Made by a program: the position numbers and the translations under genes. A stretch of DNA of 14,666 bases from Thauera sp. (lineage in GTDB: Bacteria > Pseudomonadota > Gammaproteobacteria > Burkholderiales > Rhodocyclaceae), in assembly GCA_023150215.1 (NCBI GenBank), contig JAKLLJ010000050.1:1-14666 (forward strand). Reading direction: 5' to 3'. Below, in pieces: positions 6,355 through 14,666 of the stretch; position 1 is the stretch's first letter; each line of letters starts with the position of its first letter. Below the pieces are notes generated by a model. It made no database searches. It was not told where the DNA came from and saw only the letters and a list, made by a program, of their open reading frames with translations.

Positions 6355-6561
6355 ATGAAGGACGAAAACACCAAGCTGTCGCGCCGCAACTTCCTGGCCG
6401 CGATCGGAGCCGGTGGGGCGGCGAGTGCCGCCGCGCTGGCGGCGACCGCCGCGCAGGCATCGCCGGTCACCGCCAAGGTGGTCGAGGACGCGCGCCGCGA
6501 AGTCGCCGACCAGGGCGTGAGCGAGCACATGCGCAATTACTACCGCACGACGCGGATCTGA
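6355..6561 (+). CDS. FDH-region Tat-targeted mini-protein (formate_TAT family)
   Basis: Only 68 residues. A twin-arginine signal, SRRNFLAAIGAGG (R10, R11), is followed by an Ala-rich hydrophobic stretch and a likely cleavage site after AQA (A35). The mature peptide would be just 33 residues, without Cys or an obvious cofactor site. The conserved-looking tail HMRNYYRTTRI fits the small 'formate dehydrogenase region TAT target' family found next to FDH genes. Its function is not known; it might travel with FdhA through Tat, act as a small subunit, or compete for the TorD-like chaperone. It sits between that chaperone and fdhA, in the same operon. A 68-nt spacer separates it from the TorD stop, and the fdhA ribosome site begins at its own stop codon. 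Confidence 0.85.
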   Translation: MKDENTKLSRRNFLAAIGAGGAASAAALAATAAQASPVTAKVVEDARREVADQGVSEHMRNYYRTTRI

Positions 6562-6566
6562 GGAGG
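6561..6566 (+). promoter_or_regulatory. Ribosome binding site deciding the fdhA start
   Basis: AGGAGG begins on the last base of the upstream stop codon and lies 8 nt before ATG 6575. The internal ATG at 6656, right before the Tat motif, has no comparable site. The long N-terminus is therefore the likely native one. Confidence 0.75.
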
Positions 6567-6574
6567 ACGCGAGG

Positions 6575-9487
6575 ATGTTGACCAAGAAATCCGCGACCGC
6601 CGCGACCAGTGCGCGGCGCCTGCGTGGCGCTTCGGCACGCCAGCTCGGCCACACCATGGACCGCCGCGCCTTCCTCAAGCGCTCCGGCCTCGGGGTGGGC
6701 GCCGGTGCGCTCGCCACCCAGCTGCCCTACAACTTCATCGGTGCCGCCGATGCGGCCGCGCCTGCGGGGGCGGCACGCGGCGAGGGCAAGGCCGAGGTGC
6801 GCCGCACCGTGTGCACCCACTGTTCGGTGGGCTGTGCCAGTGACGCCATCGTGCGCAACGGCGTGTGGGTGCACCAGGAGCCGGTGTTCGACTCGCCGAT
6901 CAACCTCGGCGCGCACTGTGCCAAGGGCGCGGCCCTGCGCGAGCACGGCCACGGCGAGTACCGCCTGAAATATCCGATGAAGCTGGTGGACGGCAAGTAC
7001 CAGAAGATCTCGTGGGAACAGGCGCTGAACGAGGTCGGCGACCGCCTGCTGAAGATCCGCGCGGAGTCCGGCTCCGACGCGGTGTACTGGATCGGCTCCA
7101 GCAAGCACAACAACGAGCAGGCCTACCTGCTGCGCAAGTTCGTCTCCTTCTGGGGCACCAACAACTGCGACCACCAGGCGCGCATCTGCCACTCCACCAC
7201 GGTGGCGGGTGTGGCGAACACCTGGGGTTACGGCGCGATGACGAACTCCTACAACGACATGCAGAACGCCAAGGCGATGCTGTTCATCGGCTCGAACGCG
7301 GCCGAGGCGCACCCGGTGTCGCTGCTGCACATCCTGCACGCCAAGGAAAATGGCGCCAAGATGATCGTGGTGGATCCGCGCTTCACCCGCACCGCGGCCA
7401 AGGCCCACCAGTACATCCGCATCCGCTCGGGCACCGACGTGCCCTTCCTGTTCGGCCTGCTGTACCACATCTTCCAGAACGGCTGGGAAGACAAGCAGTA
7501 CATCGACGACCGCGTCTTCGGCATGGACAAGATCCGCGAGGAAGTGCTCGCCAAGTGGACGCCCGACAAGGTCGAGGAAGCCTGTGGCGTGCCCGAGGAC
7601 CAGATGCTGCTGGCTGCGCGCACCATGGCCGAGAACCGCCCGAGCACCATCGTCTGGTGCATGGGCCAGACCCAGCACTCGATCGGCAACGCGATGGTGC
7701 GCGCCTCCTGCATCCTGCAACTCGCGCTCGGCAACATCGGCAAGGCGGGCGGCGGTGCCAACATCTTCCGCGGCCACGACAACGTGCAGGGCGCGACCGA
7801 CGTCGGCCCCAACCCCGACTCGCTGCCCGGCTACTACGGCCTCGCGGCGGGCTCGTGGAAGCACTGGTCGAGCGTGTGGGGCGTGGACTACGAGTGGGTC
7901 AAGGGCCGCTACGCCTCGCAGGAGCTGATGGAGAAGTCCGGCATCACGGTATCGCGCTGGATCGACGGCGTGCTCGAGAACAAGGACCTCATCGACCAGC
8001 CCGCCGGCAACCTGCGCGCGGTGGTGTACTGGGGCCACGCGCCCAACTCGCAGACGCGCGGCGCCGAGATGGTCGAAGCGATGAAGAAGCTCGACACCCT
8101 GGTGGTGATCGACCCCTATCCGTCCGCGACCGCGGCGATGGCGGCGATGGTGAGGAAGGACGGCGTGTACCTGCTGCCGGCCTGCACGCAGTTCGAGACC
8201 ACCGGCTCGGCCACTGCGTCGAACCGTTCGCTGCAGTGGCGCGAGAAGGTCATTGAGCCGCTGTTCGAGTCCAAGCCCGACCACACCATCATGTACGCGT
8301 TTGCCAAGAAGTTCGGCTGGGGCGAGCAGTTCGTGAAGAACATCAAGGTGGAGAAGGACGCCCAGGGCTGGGACGAGCCGAGCATGGAGGACACGCTGCG
8401 CGAGATCAACCGCGGCACCTGGACCATCGGCTACACCGGCCAGTCGCCCGAGCGCCTCAAGCTGCACATGAAGCACATGCACACCTTCGACGTGAAGACG
8501 CTGAAGGCGGTGGGCGGCCCCTGCGACGGCGAGTACTTCGGCCTGCCGTGGCCGTGCTACGGCACGCCCGAGATGAAGCACCCCGGCACGCCCAACCTCT
8601 ACGACACCTCCAAGCACGTGATGGACGGCGGTGGCAATTTCCGCGCCAACTTCGGCGTGGAGAAGGACGGTGTGTCGCTGCTCGCCGGCGCGGGCTCGGC
8701 CTCCAAGGGCGCCGACCTGCAGATGGGCTACCCCGAGTTCGACCACGTGCTGTTGAAGAAGCTGGGCTGGTGGGGCGAGCTCACCGAGGCCGAGAAGGCC
8801 GCGGCCGAGGGCAAGAACTGGAAGACCGACCCCTCGGGCGGGATCATCCGCGTCACGATGAAGAACCACGGCTGCCATCCCTTCGGCAACGCCAAGGCAC
8901 GCGCGGTGGTGTGGAACTTCCCCGACCCCGTCCCGCAGCACCGCGAGCCGATCTACTCGCCGCGTCCGGACCTGGTCGCCAAGTACCCGACCCACGACGA
9001 CAAGCTCAAGTTCTGGCGCCTGCCCACCCTGTACAAGTCGATGCAGGAGAAGGTGAAGGACATCTCCAAGGACTACCCGCTGGTGATGACCTCCGGCCGC
9101 CTGGTCGAGTACGAGGGGGGCGGCGAGGAAACCCGCTCCAACCCCTGGCTGGCCGAGCTGCAGCAGGAGATGTTCGCCGAGGTGAATCCGAAGGACGCCA
9201 ACGATGCGGGCTTCCGCAACGGCGAGTACATCTGGGTCGAGTCGCCGACCAAGGCGAAGCTCAAGGTGCGCGCCCAGGTCACCCAGCGCGTGGCGCCGGG
9301 CACGGTCTTCCTGCCCTTCCACTTCTCCGGCTGGTGGCAGGGCAAGGACATGCTCGAGTTCTACCCCGCGGGTGCGGCCCCGGTCGTGCGCGGCGAGGCG
9401 GTCAACACCGCCACCACCTACGGCTACGACTCGGTGACCATGATGCAGGAAACCAAGACCACCCTGTGCCGCGTGAGCAAGGCCTGA
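6575..9487 (+). CDS. fdhA: Formate dehydrogenase catalytic (alpha) subunit, Tat-exported, Cys-type
   Basis: A protein of 970 residues in the DMSO-reductase superfamily of bis-MGD enzymes. It oxidises formate to CO2 and passes the electrons to the beta subunit. A Tat motif, DRRAFLKRSG (R30, R31), comes after a 28-residue basic leader, followed by a hydrophobic stretch, so the enzyme is periplasmic. One [4Fe-4S] site is set by C80, C83, C87 and C115. The catalytic segment DHQARICHSTTVAGVANTWG carries the Mo/W ligand C205 followed by H206; in E. coli FdnG this position is selenocysteine, here it is TGC, and no in-frame TGA occurs. WGHAPNSQTRG and the C-terminal GRLVEYEGGG and NPKDANDAG stretches fit the cofactor-binding domains. 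The beta, lipoprotein and cytochrome b genes follow immediately. Which metal (Mo or W) is used cannot be read from the sequence. Confidence 0.95.
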   Translation: MLTKKSATAATSARRLRGASARQLGHTMDRRAFLKRSGLGVGAGALATQLPYNFIGAADAAAPAGAARGEGKAEVRRTVCTHCSVGCASDAIVRNGVWVHQEPVFDSPINLGAHCAKGAALREHGHGEYRLKYPMKLVDGKYQKISWEQALNEVGDRLLKIRAESGSDAVYWIGSSKHNNEQAYLLRKFVSFWGTNNCDHQARICHSTTVAGVANTWGYGAMTNSYNDMQNAKAMLFIGSNAAEAHPVSLLHILHAKENGAKMIVVDPRFTRTAAKAHQYIRIRSGTDVPFLFGLLYHIFQNGWEDKQYIDDRVFGMDKIREEVLAKWTPDKVEEACGVPEDQMLLAARTMAENRPSTIVWCMGQTQHSIGNAMVRASCILQLALGNIGKAGGGANIFRGHDNVQGATDVGPNPDSLPGYYGLAAGSWKHWSSVWGVDYEWVKGRYASQELMEKSGITVSRWIDGVLENKDLIDQPAGNLRAVVYWGHAPNSQTRGAEMVEAMKKLDTLVVIDPYPSATAAMAAMVRKDGVYLLPACTQFETTGSATASNRSLQWREKVIEPLFESKPDHTIMYAFAKKFGWGEQFVKNIKVEKDAQGWDEPSMEDTLREINRGTWTIGYTGQSPERLKLHMKHMHTFDVKTLKAVGGPCDGEYFGLPWPCYGTPEMKHPGTPNLYDTSKHVMDGGGNFRANFGVEKDGVSLLAGAGSASKGADLQMGYPEFDHVLLKKLGWWGELTEAEKAAAEGKNWKTDPSGGIIRVTMKNHGCHPFGNAKARAVVWNFPDPVPQHREPIYSPRPDLVAKYPTHDDKLKFWRLPTLYKSMQEKVKDISKDYPLVMTSGRLVEYEGGGEETRSNPWLAELQQEMFAEVNPKDANDAGFRNGEYIWVESPTKAKLKVRAQVTQRVAPGTVFLPFHFSGWWQGKDMLEFYPAGAAPVVRGEAVNTATTYGYDSVTMMQETKTTLCRVSKA

Positions 9488-9505
9488 GGACGAGGAGAGT
9501 AAAAG

Positions 9506-10132
9506 ATGGGACGCATGAAATTCCTCTGTGACGCCGAGCGCTGCATCGAGTGCAACGGCTGCGTCACCGCGTGCAAGAACGAGCACGAGGTGCCCTGGGG
9601 CGTGAACCGCCGCCGGGTGGTGACGATGAACGACGGCGTGCCGGGCGAGCGCTCGATCTCGGTGGCCTGCATGCACTGTTCGGACGCGCCGTGCATGGCG
9701 GTGTGCCCGACCGACTGCTTCTACAAGACCGAAGACGGCGTGGTGCTGCACGACAAGGACAAGTGCATCGGCTGCGGCTACTGCTTCTACGCCTGTCCGT
9801 TCGGCGCGCCGCAGTTCCCCAACGGTCCGGCGGCCTTCGGTGCGCGCGGCAAGATGGACAAGTGCACCTTCTGCGCCGGCGGCCCGGAAGCCGACGGCAG
9901 CACGGCCGAGTACGAGAAGTACGGCTCCAACCGCCTCGCCCAGGGCAAGCTGCCGTTGTGTGCCGAGATGTGCTCGACCAAGGCGCTGATCGCCGGCGAT
10001 GCCGACGTGGTGGCCAACATCTTCCGCGAGCGCGTGCTGCGTCGCGGTGGGGGTGCCGAGGTGTGGGGCTGGGACGCCGCCTACGGTGGCGGCGAGCAGA
10101 AGCGCGAACGCAAGCGGGAGGGCCAGTCATGA
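9506..10132 (+). CDS. fdh3B: Formate dehydrogenase beta subunit, four-cluster ferredoxin (FDH3 type)
   Basis: A protein of 208 residues that carries electrons from FdhA to the membrane cytochrome b. Four cluster-binding groups are visible: C13-C16-C19-C23, C55-C58-C63-C67, C87-C90-C93-C97, and C120-C123 with C152 and C156. This is the FdnH/DmsB pattern. It has no signal peptide of its own and is probably exported bound to FdhA. Unlike E. coli FdnH it ends in a short charged tail (KRERKREGQS) with no C-terminal membrane helix. The start follows GAGGAG at good spacing; Met4 is a possible alternative start. The stop overlaps the lipoprotein start (ATGA). C8 and C71 are extra cysteines outside the usual sixteen. 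Confidence 0.93.
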   Translation: MGRMKFLCDAERCIECNGCVTACKNEHEVPWGVNRRRVVTMNDGVPGERSISVACMHCSDAPCMAVCPTDCFYKTEDGVVLHDKDKCIGCGYCFYACPFGAPQFPNGPAAFGARGKMDKCTFCAGGPEADGSTAEYEKYGSNRLAQGKLPLCAEMCSTKALIAGDADVVANIFRERVLRRGGGAEVWGWDAAYGGGEQKRERKREGQS

Positions 10133-10365
10133 GCGCCAAGATGATGAAACGCCTGCCGTGCGCGGTGCTCGCCGTTTCCGCGCTGCTCGGCCTTTCGGCG
10201 TGCAGCGAGGTGCCGCAGGTCAGCGTCTACGAGCAGGGCCAGTACCGCGGCAAGTCCGACACCCGCCCCTGGGAAGGCGGCGAGTTCAAGGGCGATCGCG
10301 CGGCCTGGGAGAAGGCGCTCAAGGAGCGTTCCCGCGGTCAGAACGAGTACAACCGCATCCAGTGA
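10129..10365 (+). CDS. Small lipoprotein of the FDH operon
   Basis: A protein of 78 residues. A short basic N-terminus (KMMKR) is followed by a hydrophobic segment and the lipobox LSAC with the modified Cys at C25, so it should be cut by signal peptidase II and lipidated. Residue +2 is Ser, which favours sorting to the outer membrane. The mature part, about 54 residues, is hydrophilic (VYEQGQYRGKSDTRPWEGG, then a Lys/Arg/Glu-rich helix) and has no further Cys or haem motif. It overlaps the fdhB stop by ATGA and lies 10 nt before the cytochrome b gene, so it is made with the enzyme subunits. I recognise no named family. It may anchor or brace the complex in the periplasm, which is inference. 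Confidence 0.8.
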   Translation: MSAKMMKRLPCAVLAVSALLGLSACSEVPQVSVYEQGQYRGKSDTRPWEGGEFKGDRAAWEKALKERSRGQNEYNRIQ

Positions 10366-10375
10366 GGAGATCGTC

Positions 10376-11398
10376 ATGACGACACACGCGATGCGGGGGC
10401 AGCGCGGCGGCTGGCTGGCCGTGCTGCTGCTCGCGCTCATGCTGTGGGTGACGGCGCTGCCGCTGCAGGCGGCCGAGCCGCAGCACGGCAGCACAGCGGC
10501 CGACCAGGCCGAGCGCCAAGTCGAGCGCCCGCTCAATAATGCGCCGGTATGGCGGGCAGTGCGCTCGGGTGAGGAACACTTCACCACCGTGCGCGGCCCC
10601 GAGGCCGGCGTGCTGATCCAGAGCGAAGGCAACACCTGGCGTCAGCTGCGCAACGGCCCGGTCACGCTCTACGGCGGCTGGCTGCTCATCCTGGTGCCCG
10701 CGGCCATCCTGCTGTTCTGGCTGGTCAAGGGCACGATGAAGCTGCACGGTGCCAAGACCGGGCGCAAGATGCAGCGCTTCTCGGGCTTCGAGCGCTTCGT
10801 GCACTGGGGCACGGCGATCAGCTTCCTGCTGCTTGCCGTCACCGGGGTGGCGATCCTGTTCGGCAAGCATGTGCTGTTGCCGCTGGTCGGCCATGGCGGG
10901 CTGGGCGTGCTGCTCAACGCCGGCAAGCTGGTGCACAACTACGTCGGTCCGCTGTTCGGGGTCTTCGTGGTGCTGATGTTCTTCGCCTTCTTGCGCGACA
11001 ACGTGTGGCGGCCGATCGACGCGGAGTGGATCCGCCGCGCCGGCGGCCTGCTCGACGGCAGCCACGTGCCTTCGGGGCGCTTCAACTTCGGCGAGAAGAC
11101 CTGGTTCTGGTTCGGCGTCACCTTCCTCGGCCTCACCGTGGCGATCTCCGGCCTGATCATGGACTTCCCGAACCTGGGTGACTGGAGCCGTGCCGACATG
11201 CAGACCGCGAACATCGTGCATGCGATCGGCGCCATCCTGATGCTGGGGCTGGCCTTCGGCCACATCTACATGGGCACGCTCGGCGCCGAAGGCGCCTACG
11301 AGTCGATGAAGACCGGCTACGTCGACGAGACCTGGGCGCGCGAGCACCACGAGCAGTGGTATCACGACGTCAAGGCGGGAAAGTCCGGGCATCCGTGA
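10376..11398 (+). CDS. Formate dehydrogenase gamma subunit, cytochrome b membrane anchor
   Basis: A protein of 340 residues. A signal peptide (about residues 11-33, cut near LQAA) is followed by about 65 periplasmic residues and then five hydrophobic segments: about 98-119, FVHWGTAISFLLLAVTG, LVHNYVGPLFGVFVVLMFF, WFWFGVTFLGLTVAISG and IVHAIGAILMLGLAFGHIYMG. Histidines within or next to the helices (H143, H187, H282, H296) are the candidate haem b ligands, matching FdnI-type proteins. It anchors the enzyme and hands electrons to quinone. E. coli FdnI is about 217 residues; the extra length here is mainly the N-terminal signal and periplasmic part. GAGGAG before ATG 10376 supports the start. 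It is the last gene of the operon; no intrinsic terminator follows, only REP elements. Confidence 0.93.
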   Translation: MTTHAMRGQRGGWLAVLLLALMLWVTALPLQAAEPQHGSTAADQAERQVERPLNNAPVWRAVRSGEEHFTTVRGPEAGVLIQSEGNTWRQLRNGPVTLYGGWLLILVPAAILLFWLVKGTMKLHGAKTGRKMQRFSGFERFVHWGTAISFLLLAVTGVAILFGKHVLLPLVGHGGLGVLLNAGKLVHNYVGPLFGVFVVLMFFAFLRDNVWRPIDAEWIRRAGGLLDGSHVPSGRFNFGEKTWFWFGVTFLGLTVAISGLIMDFPNLGDWSRADMQTANIVHAIGAILMLGLAFGHIYMGTLGAEGAYESMKTGYVDETWAREHHEQWYHDVKAGKSGHP

Positions 11399-11433
11399 GC
11401 AGGGTGATCGACGTCGGCGGTCTTCGATAAAGA

Positions 11434-11507
11434 TTCGCGGCTGCCGCCGCTCCTACAGGGGCCGGTGAAGGTGTGGTGGTTTGCGTAGGAGCGCCGGAAG
11501 GCGCGAA
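11434..11507. repeat. Composite REP pair (BIME-like), 74 nt
   Basis: An inverted REP at 11434-11456 and a direct REP at 11485-11507, with the same linker layout, length and orientation as 2127-2200. The two composites differ at only a few positions, mainly in the linker. This lies 36 nt after the cytochrome b stop, where a REP pair could cap the message. It belongs to the gene-free stretch 11399-11740. Confidence 0.85.
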
Positions 11508-11540
11508 GGCGGCGGCGGAGAGGGCGCGCGCCGCTTGGCG

Positions 11541-11620
11541 GAACGCTGTGTTCGCGGCTGCCACCGCTCCTACAGGGGCCGTGGGGGGGAGTTTTGGGTA
11601 GGAGCGGCGGAAGCCGCGAG
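11541..11620. repeat. Composite REP pair, 80-nt variant
   Basis: An inverted REP at 11541-11563 (TTCGCGG...GCTCCTAC) faces a direct REP at 11598-11620 (GTAGGAGCG...GCCGCGAG). The linker differs and contains a G-run. GCTGTG just before it matches the flank of the 2127 copy. The rest of 11399-11740 holds only the methyltransferase promoter region. Confidence 0.8.
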
Positions 11621-11705
11621 CTTTTGCGTGCCGCTTCGGCAGCGCCGCTCACGGGATTGCCCTGGCATCCCTGAGCGGCAGGCCGGTTCGCCGGCTGGCG
11701 GGCGC

Positions 11706-11711
11706 TACAAT
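11706..11711 (+). promoter_or_regulatory. Possible -10 box for the RNA methyltransferase gene
   Basis: GCTACAATGC, with TACAAT at 11706-11711, lies 29 nt before ATG 11741. No clear -35 is present. A start about 7 nt downstream would leave a leader of about 22 nt that contains GGAG (11731-11734). Confidence 0.45.
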
Positions 11712-11740
11712 GCCGCCTTTTCATCCGTCCGGAGCGCCCC

Positions 11741-12904
11741 ATGGCCGAAGCCTTCTTTTCTCCCTGCCCGCGCGGGCTCGAGCCGCTGCTCGCCGACGAG
11801 CTTGCCGACCTGGGTGCGCGTGCGGCGCGGACGGTCCATGGCGGGGTCGCGTGGGAAGGCGACTGGGCGGCCTGCCAGCGCGCCAACCTCGAGAGCCGCC
11901 TCGCCACCCGCGTGCTGTGGCGGGTGGCGCAGGGGCGCTACCGCGCCGAAGTCGACATCTACAAGCTCGCCTACAGCGTGACCTGGGCGAAGTGGTTCAC
12001 CGCCGACGACACCCTCCGCATCTACGTCACGGCGCAGAAATCGCCGCTGAAAAGCCTTGAGTTCATCACCCTGCGGGTGAAGGACGCAGTGTGCGACCAC
12101 TTTCGTGCCGTCGCCGGCCGCCGGCCGAACGTGGATACCGCGAACCCGGTGGTGCGCATCCATGTTTTCCTGACCGCGGACACGGCCACGCTGTATGTCG
12201 ACACCACCGGCGAGCCGCTCTACAAGCGCGGCTACAAGCCGGCCGCGGTGGAGGCGCCGCTCAAGGAGAACCTCGCCGCCGGCATCCTGCGACTCACCGG
12301 CTGGCAGCCCGACGAGGCGCTGGTCGATCCGATGTGCGGCAGTGGCACCTTCCTCATCGAGGCCGCGCAGATGGCACTCGACATCGCCCCCGGGCTGGGC
12401 CGCGGCTTCGCGTTCGAGCGCCTGCGCATCCACGATCGCAGCGCCTGGGCGGCAGTGCGGCGGGCGGCCGAGCAGCGCCGCAAGCCGGCGCGCGTGCTGC
12501 CGATCTTCGGCTCGGACATCGTCGGCGAGTGGGTGCGACGCAGCCGCCTGAACCTGGACGCCGCCGGGCTTGCCGACTGCGTTCGCCTCGACCGTGCCGA
12601 CGTGCTCGAGCGCACGCCGCCGGCCGCCGCCGGGGTGATGGTGGCCAATCCGCCCTACGGCGTGCGCATCGGCGAGAGCGACGAGCTGGCTGCCTTCTAT
12701 CCGAAGCTCGGCGACGCCCTCAAGCAGCGCTGGGGCGGCTGGCGCTGCTATCTGTTTACCGCCGACCCCGAGTTGCCGAAGCGGATCGGGCTCAAGGCAA
12801 CACGGCGCACGCCGCTTTTCAACGGTGCGCTCGAGTGCCGGCTGTTCGAATACCGCATGGTCGCCGGCAGCAATCGCGATCGCCCGCCGCGCCCGGCGGA
12901 CTGA
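11741..12904 (+). CDS. THUMP-domain class I SAM-dependent RNA methyltransferase (RlmL-like)
   Basis: A protein of 387 residues, likely a cytoplasmic 23S rRNA guanine-N2 methyltransferase. The N-terminal half (FFSPCPRGLEPLLADELADLG, then VHGGVAWEGD, up to about residue 155) is a THUMP-type RNA-binding region. The methyltransferase part has the SAM loop DPMCGSGTFLIEAA (196-209) and the catalytic NPPYG (303-307) that identifies N-methyltransferases acting on exocyclic amino groups. In E. coli RlmL is fused to RlmK (about 700 residues); here only the RlmL half is present. It could also be a tRNA-directed relative, so I leave the symbol blank. It has its own promoter candidate and a GGAG ribosome site, and is not part of the FDH operon. 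Its stop lies 21 bp from the convergent pilU stop. Confidence 0.9.
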   Translation: MAEAFFSPCPRGLEPLLADELADLGARAARTVHGGVAWEGDWAACQRANLESRLATRVLWRVAQGRYRAEVDIYKLAYSVTWAKWFTADDTLRIYVTAQKSPLKSLEFITLRVKDAVCDHFRAVAGRRPNVDTANPVVRIHVFLTADTATLYVDTTGEPLYKRGYKPAAVEAPLKENLAAGILRLTGWQPDEALVDPMCGSGTFLIEAAQMALDIAPGLGRGFAFERLRIHDRSAWAAVRRAAEQRRKPARVLPIFGSDIVGEWVRRSRLNLDAAGLADCVRLDRADVLERTPPAAAGVMVANPPYGVRIGESDELAAFYPKLGDALKQRWGGWRCYLFTADPELPKRIGLKATRRTPLFNGALECRLFEYRMVAGSNRDRPPRPAD

Positions 12905-12925
12905 GGCCGGCAGGACGGGCAGCGC

Positions 12926-14062
<1,137 letters not shown>

Positions 14063-14108
14063 TGCTGCGTGCTCCTGCCGGCGTCGCCGCCGTGTTCGGG
14101 AATGCCGC

Positions 14109-14666
14109 TCAGGCGGCGAAGCTGTCCTTGTTCTGCGCCTTCACGCGCGCTTCTGCAGCCGATACCACGTTGCGTCGCACCAGGTCGGCGAGGCACTGGT
14201 CGAGGGTCTGCATGCCCACATTCTGACCGGTCTGGATCGAGGAATACATCTGCGCGATCTTGTTCTCGCGGATCAGGTTGCGGATCGCCGGGGTGCCGAT
14301 CATGATCTCGTGCGCGGCCACCCGGCCCTGGCCGTCCTTGGTCTTGAGCAGGGTCTGCGAGATCACCGCGCGCAGGGATTCGGACAGCATCGAGCGCACC
14401 ATGTCCTTCTCGGCCGCGGGGAAGACGTCGACGATACGGTCGATGGTCTTGGCCGCCGATGAGGTGTGCAGGGTGCCGAACACCAGGTGGCCGGTCTCGG
14501 CCGCGGTGAGGGCGAGGCGGATCGTCTCGAGGTCGCGCATCTCGCCCACCAGGATGACGTCGGGGTCCTCACGCAGCGCAGCGCGTAGCGCGTTGTTGAA
14601 CGACATCGTGTCGCGGTGCACCTCGCGCTGGTTGATCAGGCAGCGCTTGGATTCGTGCACGAACTC
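14109..14666 (-). CDS. pilT: PilT, type IV pilus retraction ATPase, C-terminal part (cut by window edge)
   Basis: The last 185 residues of PilT are visible; the Walker A part lies beyond the right edge. The segment starts EFVHESKRCLINQREV, then has Walker B DPDVILVGEMRD, the His box TGHLVFGTLH, and the PilT-specific AIRNLIRE motif, which is required for retraction in studied PilT proteins. PilT powers pilus retraction and twitching motility and is usually encoded directly upstream of pilU, as here. The GTG inside the visible part is an ordinary valine codon, not a start. Nothing looks broken in this segment. Confidence 0.95.
   Translation of the reverse strand, partial: EFVHESKRCLINQREVHRDTMSFNNALRAALREDPDVILVGEMRDLETIRLALTAAETGHLVFGTLHTSSAAKTIDRIVDVFPAAEKDMVRSMLSESLRAVISQTLLKTKDGQGRVAAHEIMIGTPAIRNLIRENKIAQMYSSIQTGQNVGMQTLDQCLADLVRRNVVSAAEARVKAQNKDSFAA

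Noticed and set aside
7181..7189. Selenocysteine at the FdhA active site
   Set aside because: The codon at the metal-ligand position is TGC (Cys205), and the frame contains no internal TGA.
6467..9751. Open frame of over 1000 codons on the minus strand opposite fdhA
   Set aside because: It is antisense to a protein with clear catalytic motifs; its translation is His/Val/Leu/Arg-rich low complexity, as expected from the complement of a high-GC gene. No domain or ribosome site was seen.
11399..11433. Intrinsic terminator after the FDH operon
   Set aside because: No hairpin followed by a T-run is present; only the REP pair could serve as a 3' structure.
12905..12925. Bidirectional terminator between the methyltransferase and pilU genes
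   Set aside because: The 21-bp gap holds no convincing stem with T-runs on either side.

Overview
This is very GC-rich DNA with dense, short-spaced operons. Gene content and protein style suggest a betaproteobacterium, most likely of the Rhodocyclales (Thauera/Azoarcus type). That placement is inferred from recognised protein families, not from a marker gene. The core of the window is a complete locus for a respiratory, Tat-exported molybdenum/tungsten formate dehydrogenase (FDH), with its maturation genes on both strands.

Region 1 (1-1924, minus strand): fdhD (sulfur transfer to the Mo cofactor), mobA (cofactor guanylylation) and the start of an excisionase-type helix-turn-helix regulator that runs off the left edge. 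Region 2 (1925-2315): a divergent intergenic stretch filled with REP-type palindromes. Region 3 (2316-3400, plus): a translationally coupled DUF3305/DUF3306 pair, ending in an 11-bp perfect inverted repeat that overlaps the stop codon. Region 4 (3529-11398, plus): a 702-residue cytoplasmic polyferredoxin, a TorD-family chaperone, a 68-residue Tat-targeted mini-protein, the catalytic subunit FdhA, the four-cluster beta subunit, a 78-residue lipoprotein, and a cytochrome b gamma subunit. Region 5 (11399-11740): a second REP cluster with the same 74-nt composite unit as region 2. Region 6 (11741-12904, plus): an RlmL-like THUMP/SAM RNA methyltransferase. Region 7 (12926-14666, minus): pilU and the C-terminal part of pilT, the type IV pilus retraction ATPases.

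Working model: MobA and FdhD build and sulfurate the bis-MGD cofactor, and the TorD-like chaperone holds the catalytic subunit until the cofactor is loaded. FdhA is then exported by Tat and oxidises formate in the periplasm. Electrons pass through the four [4Fe-4S] clusters of the beta subunit to haem b in the membrane gamma subunit and on to quinone. The roles of the polyferredoxin, DUF3305/3306, the Tat mini-protein and the lipoprotein are not established. These conserved accessory genes are the least understood part of the window. Nothing here is clearly a wholly new system. The best leads are the accessory set, the topological mismatch of the polyferredoxin, and the matching REP composites on either side of the FDH cassette.
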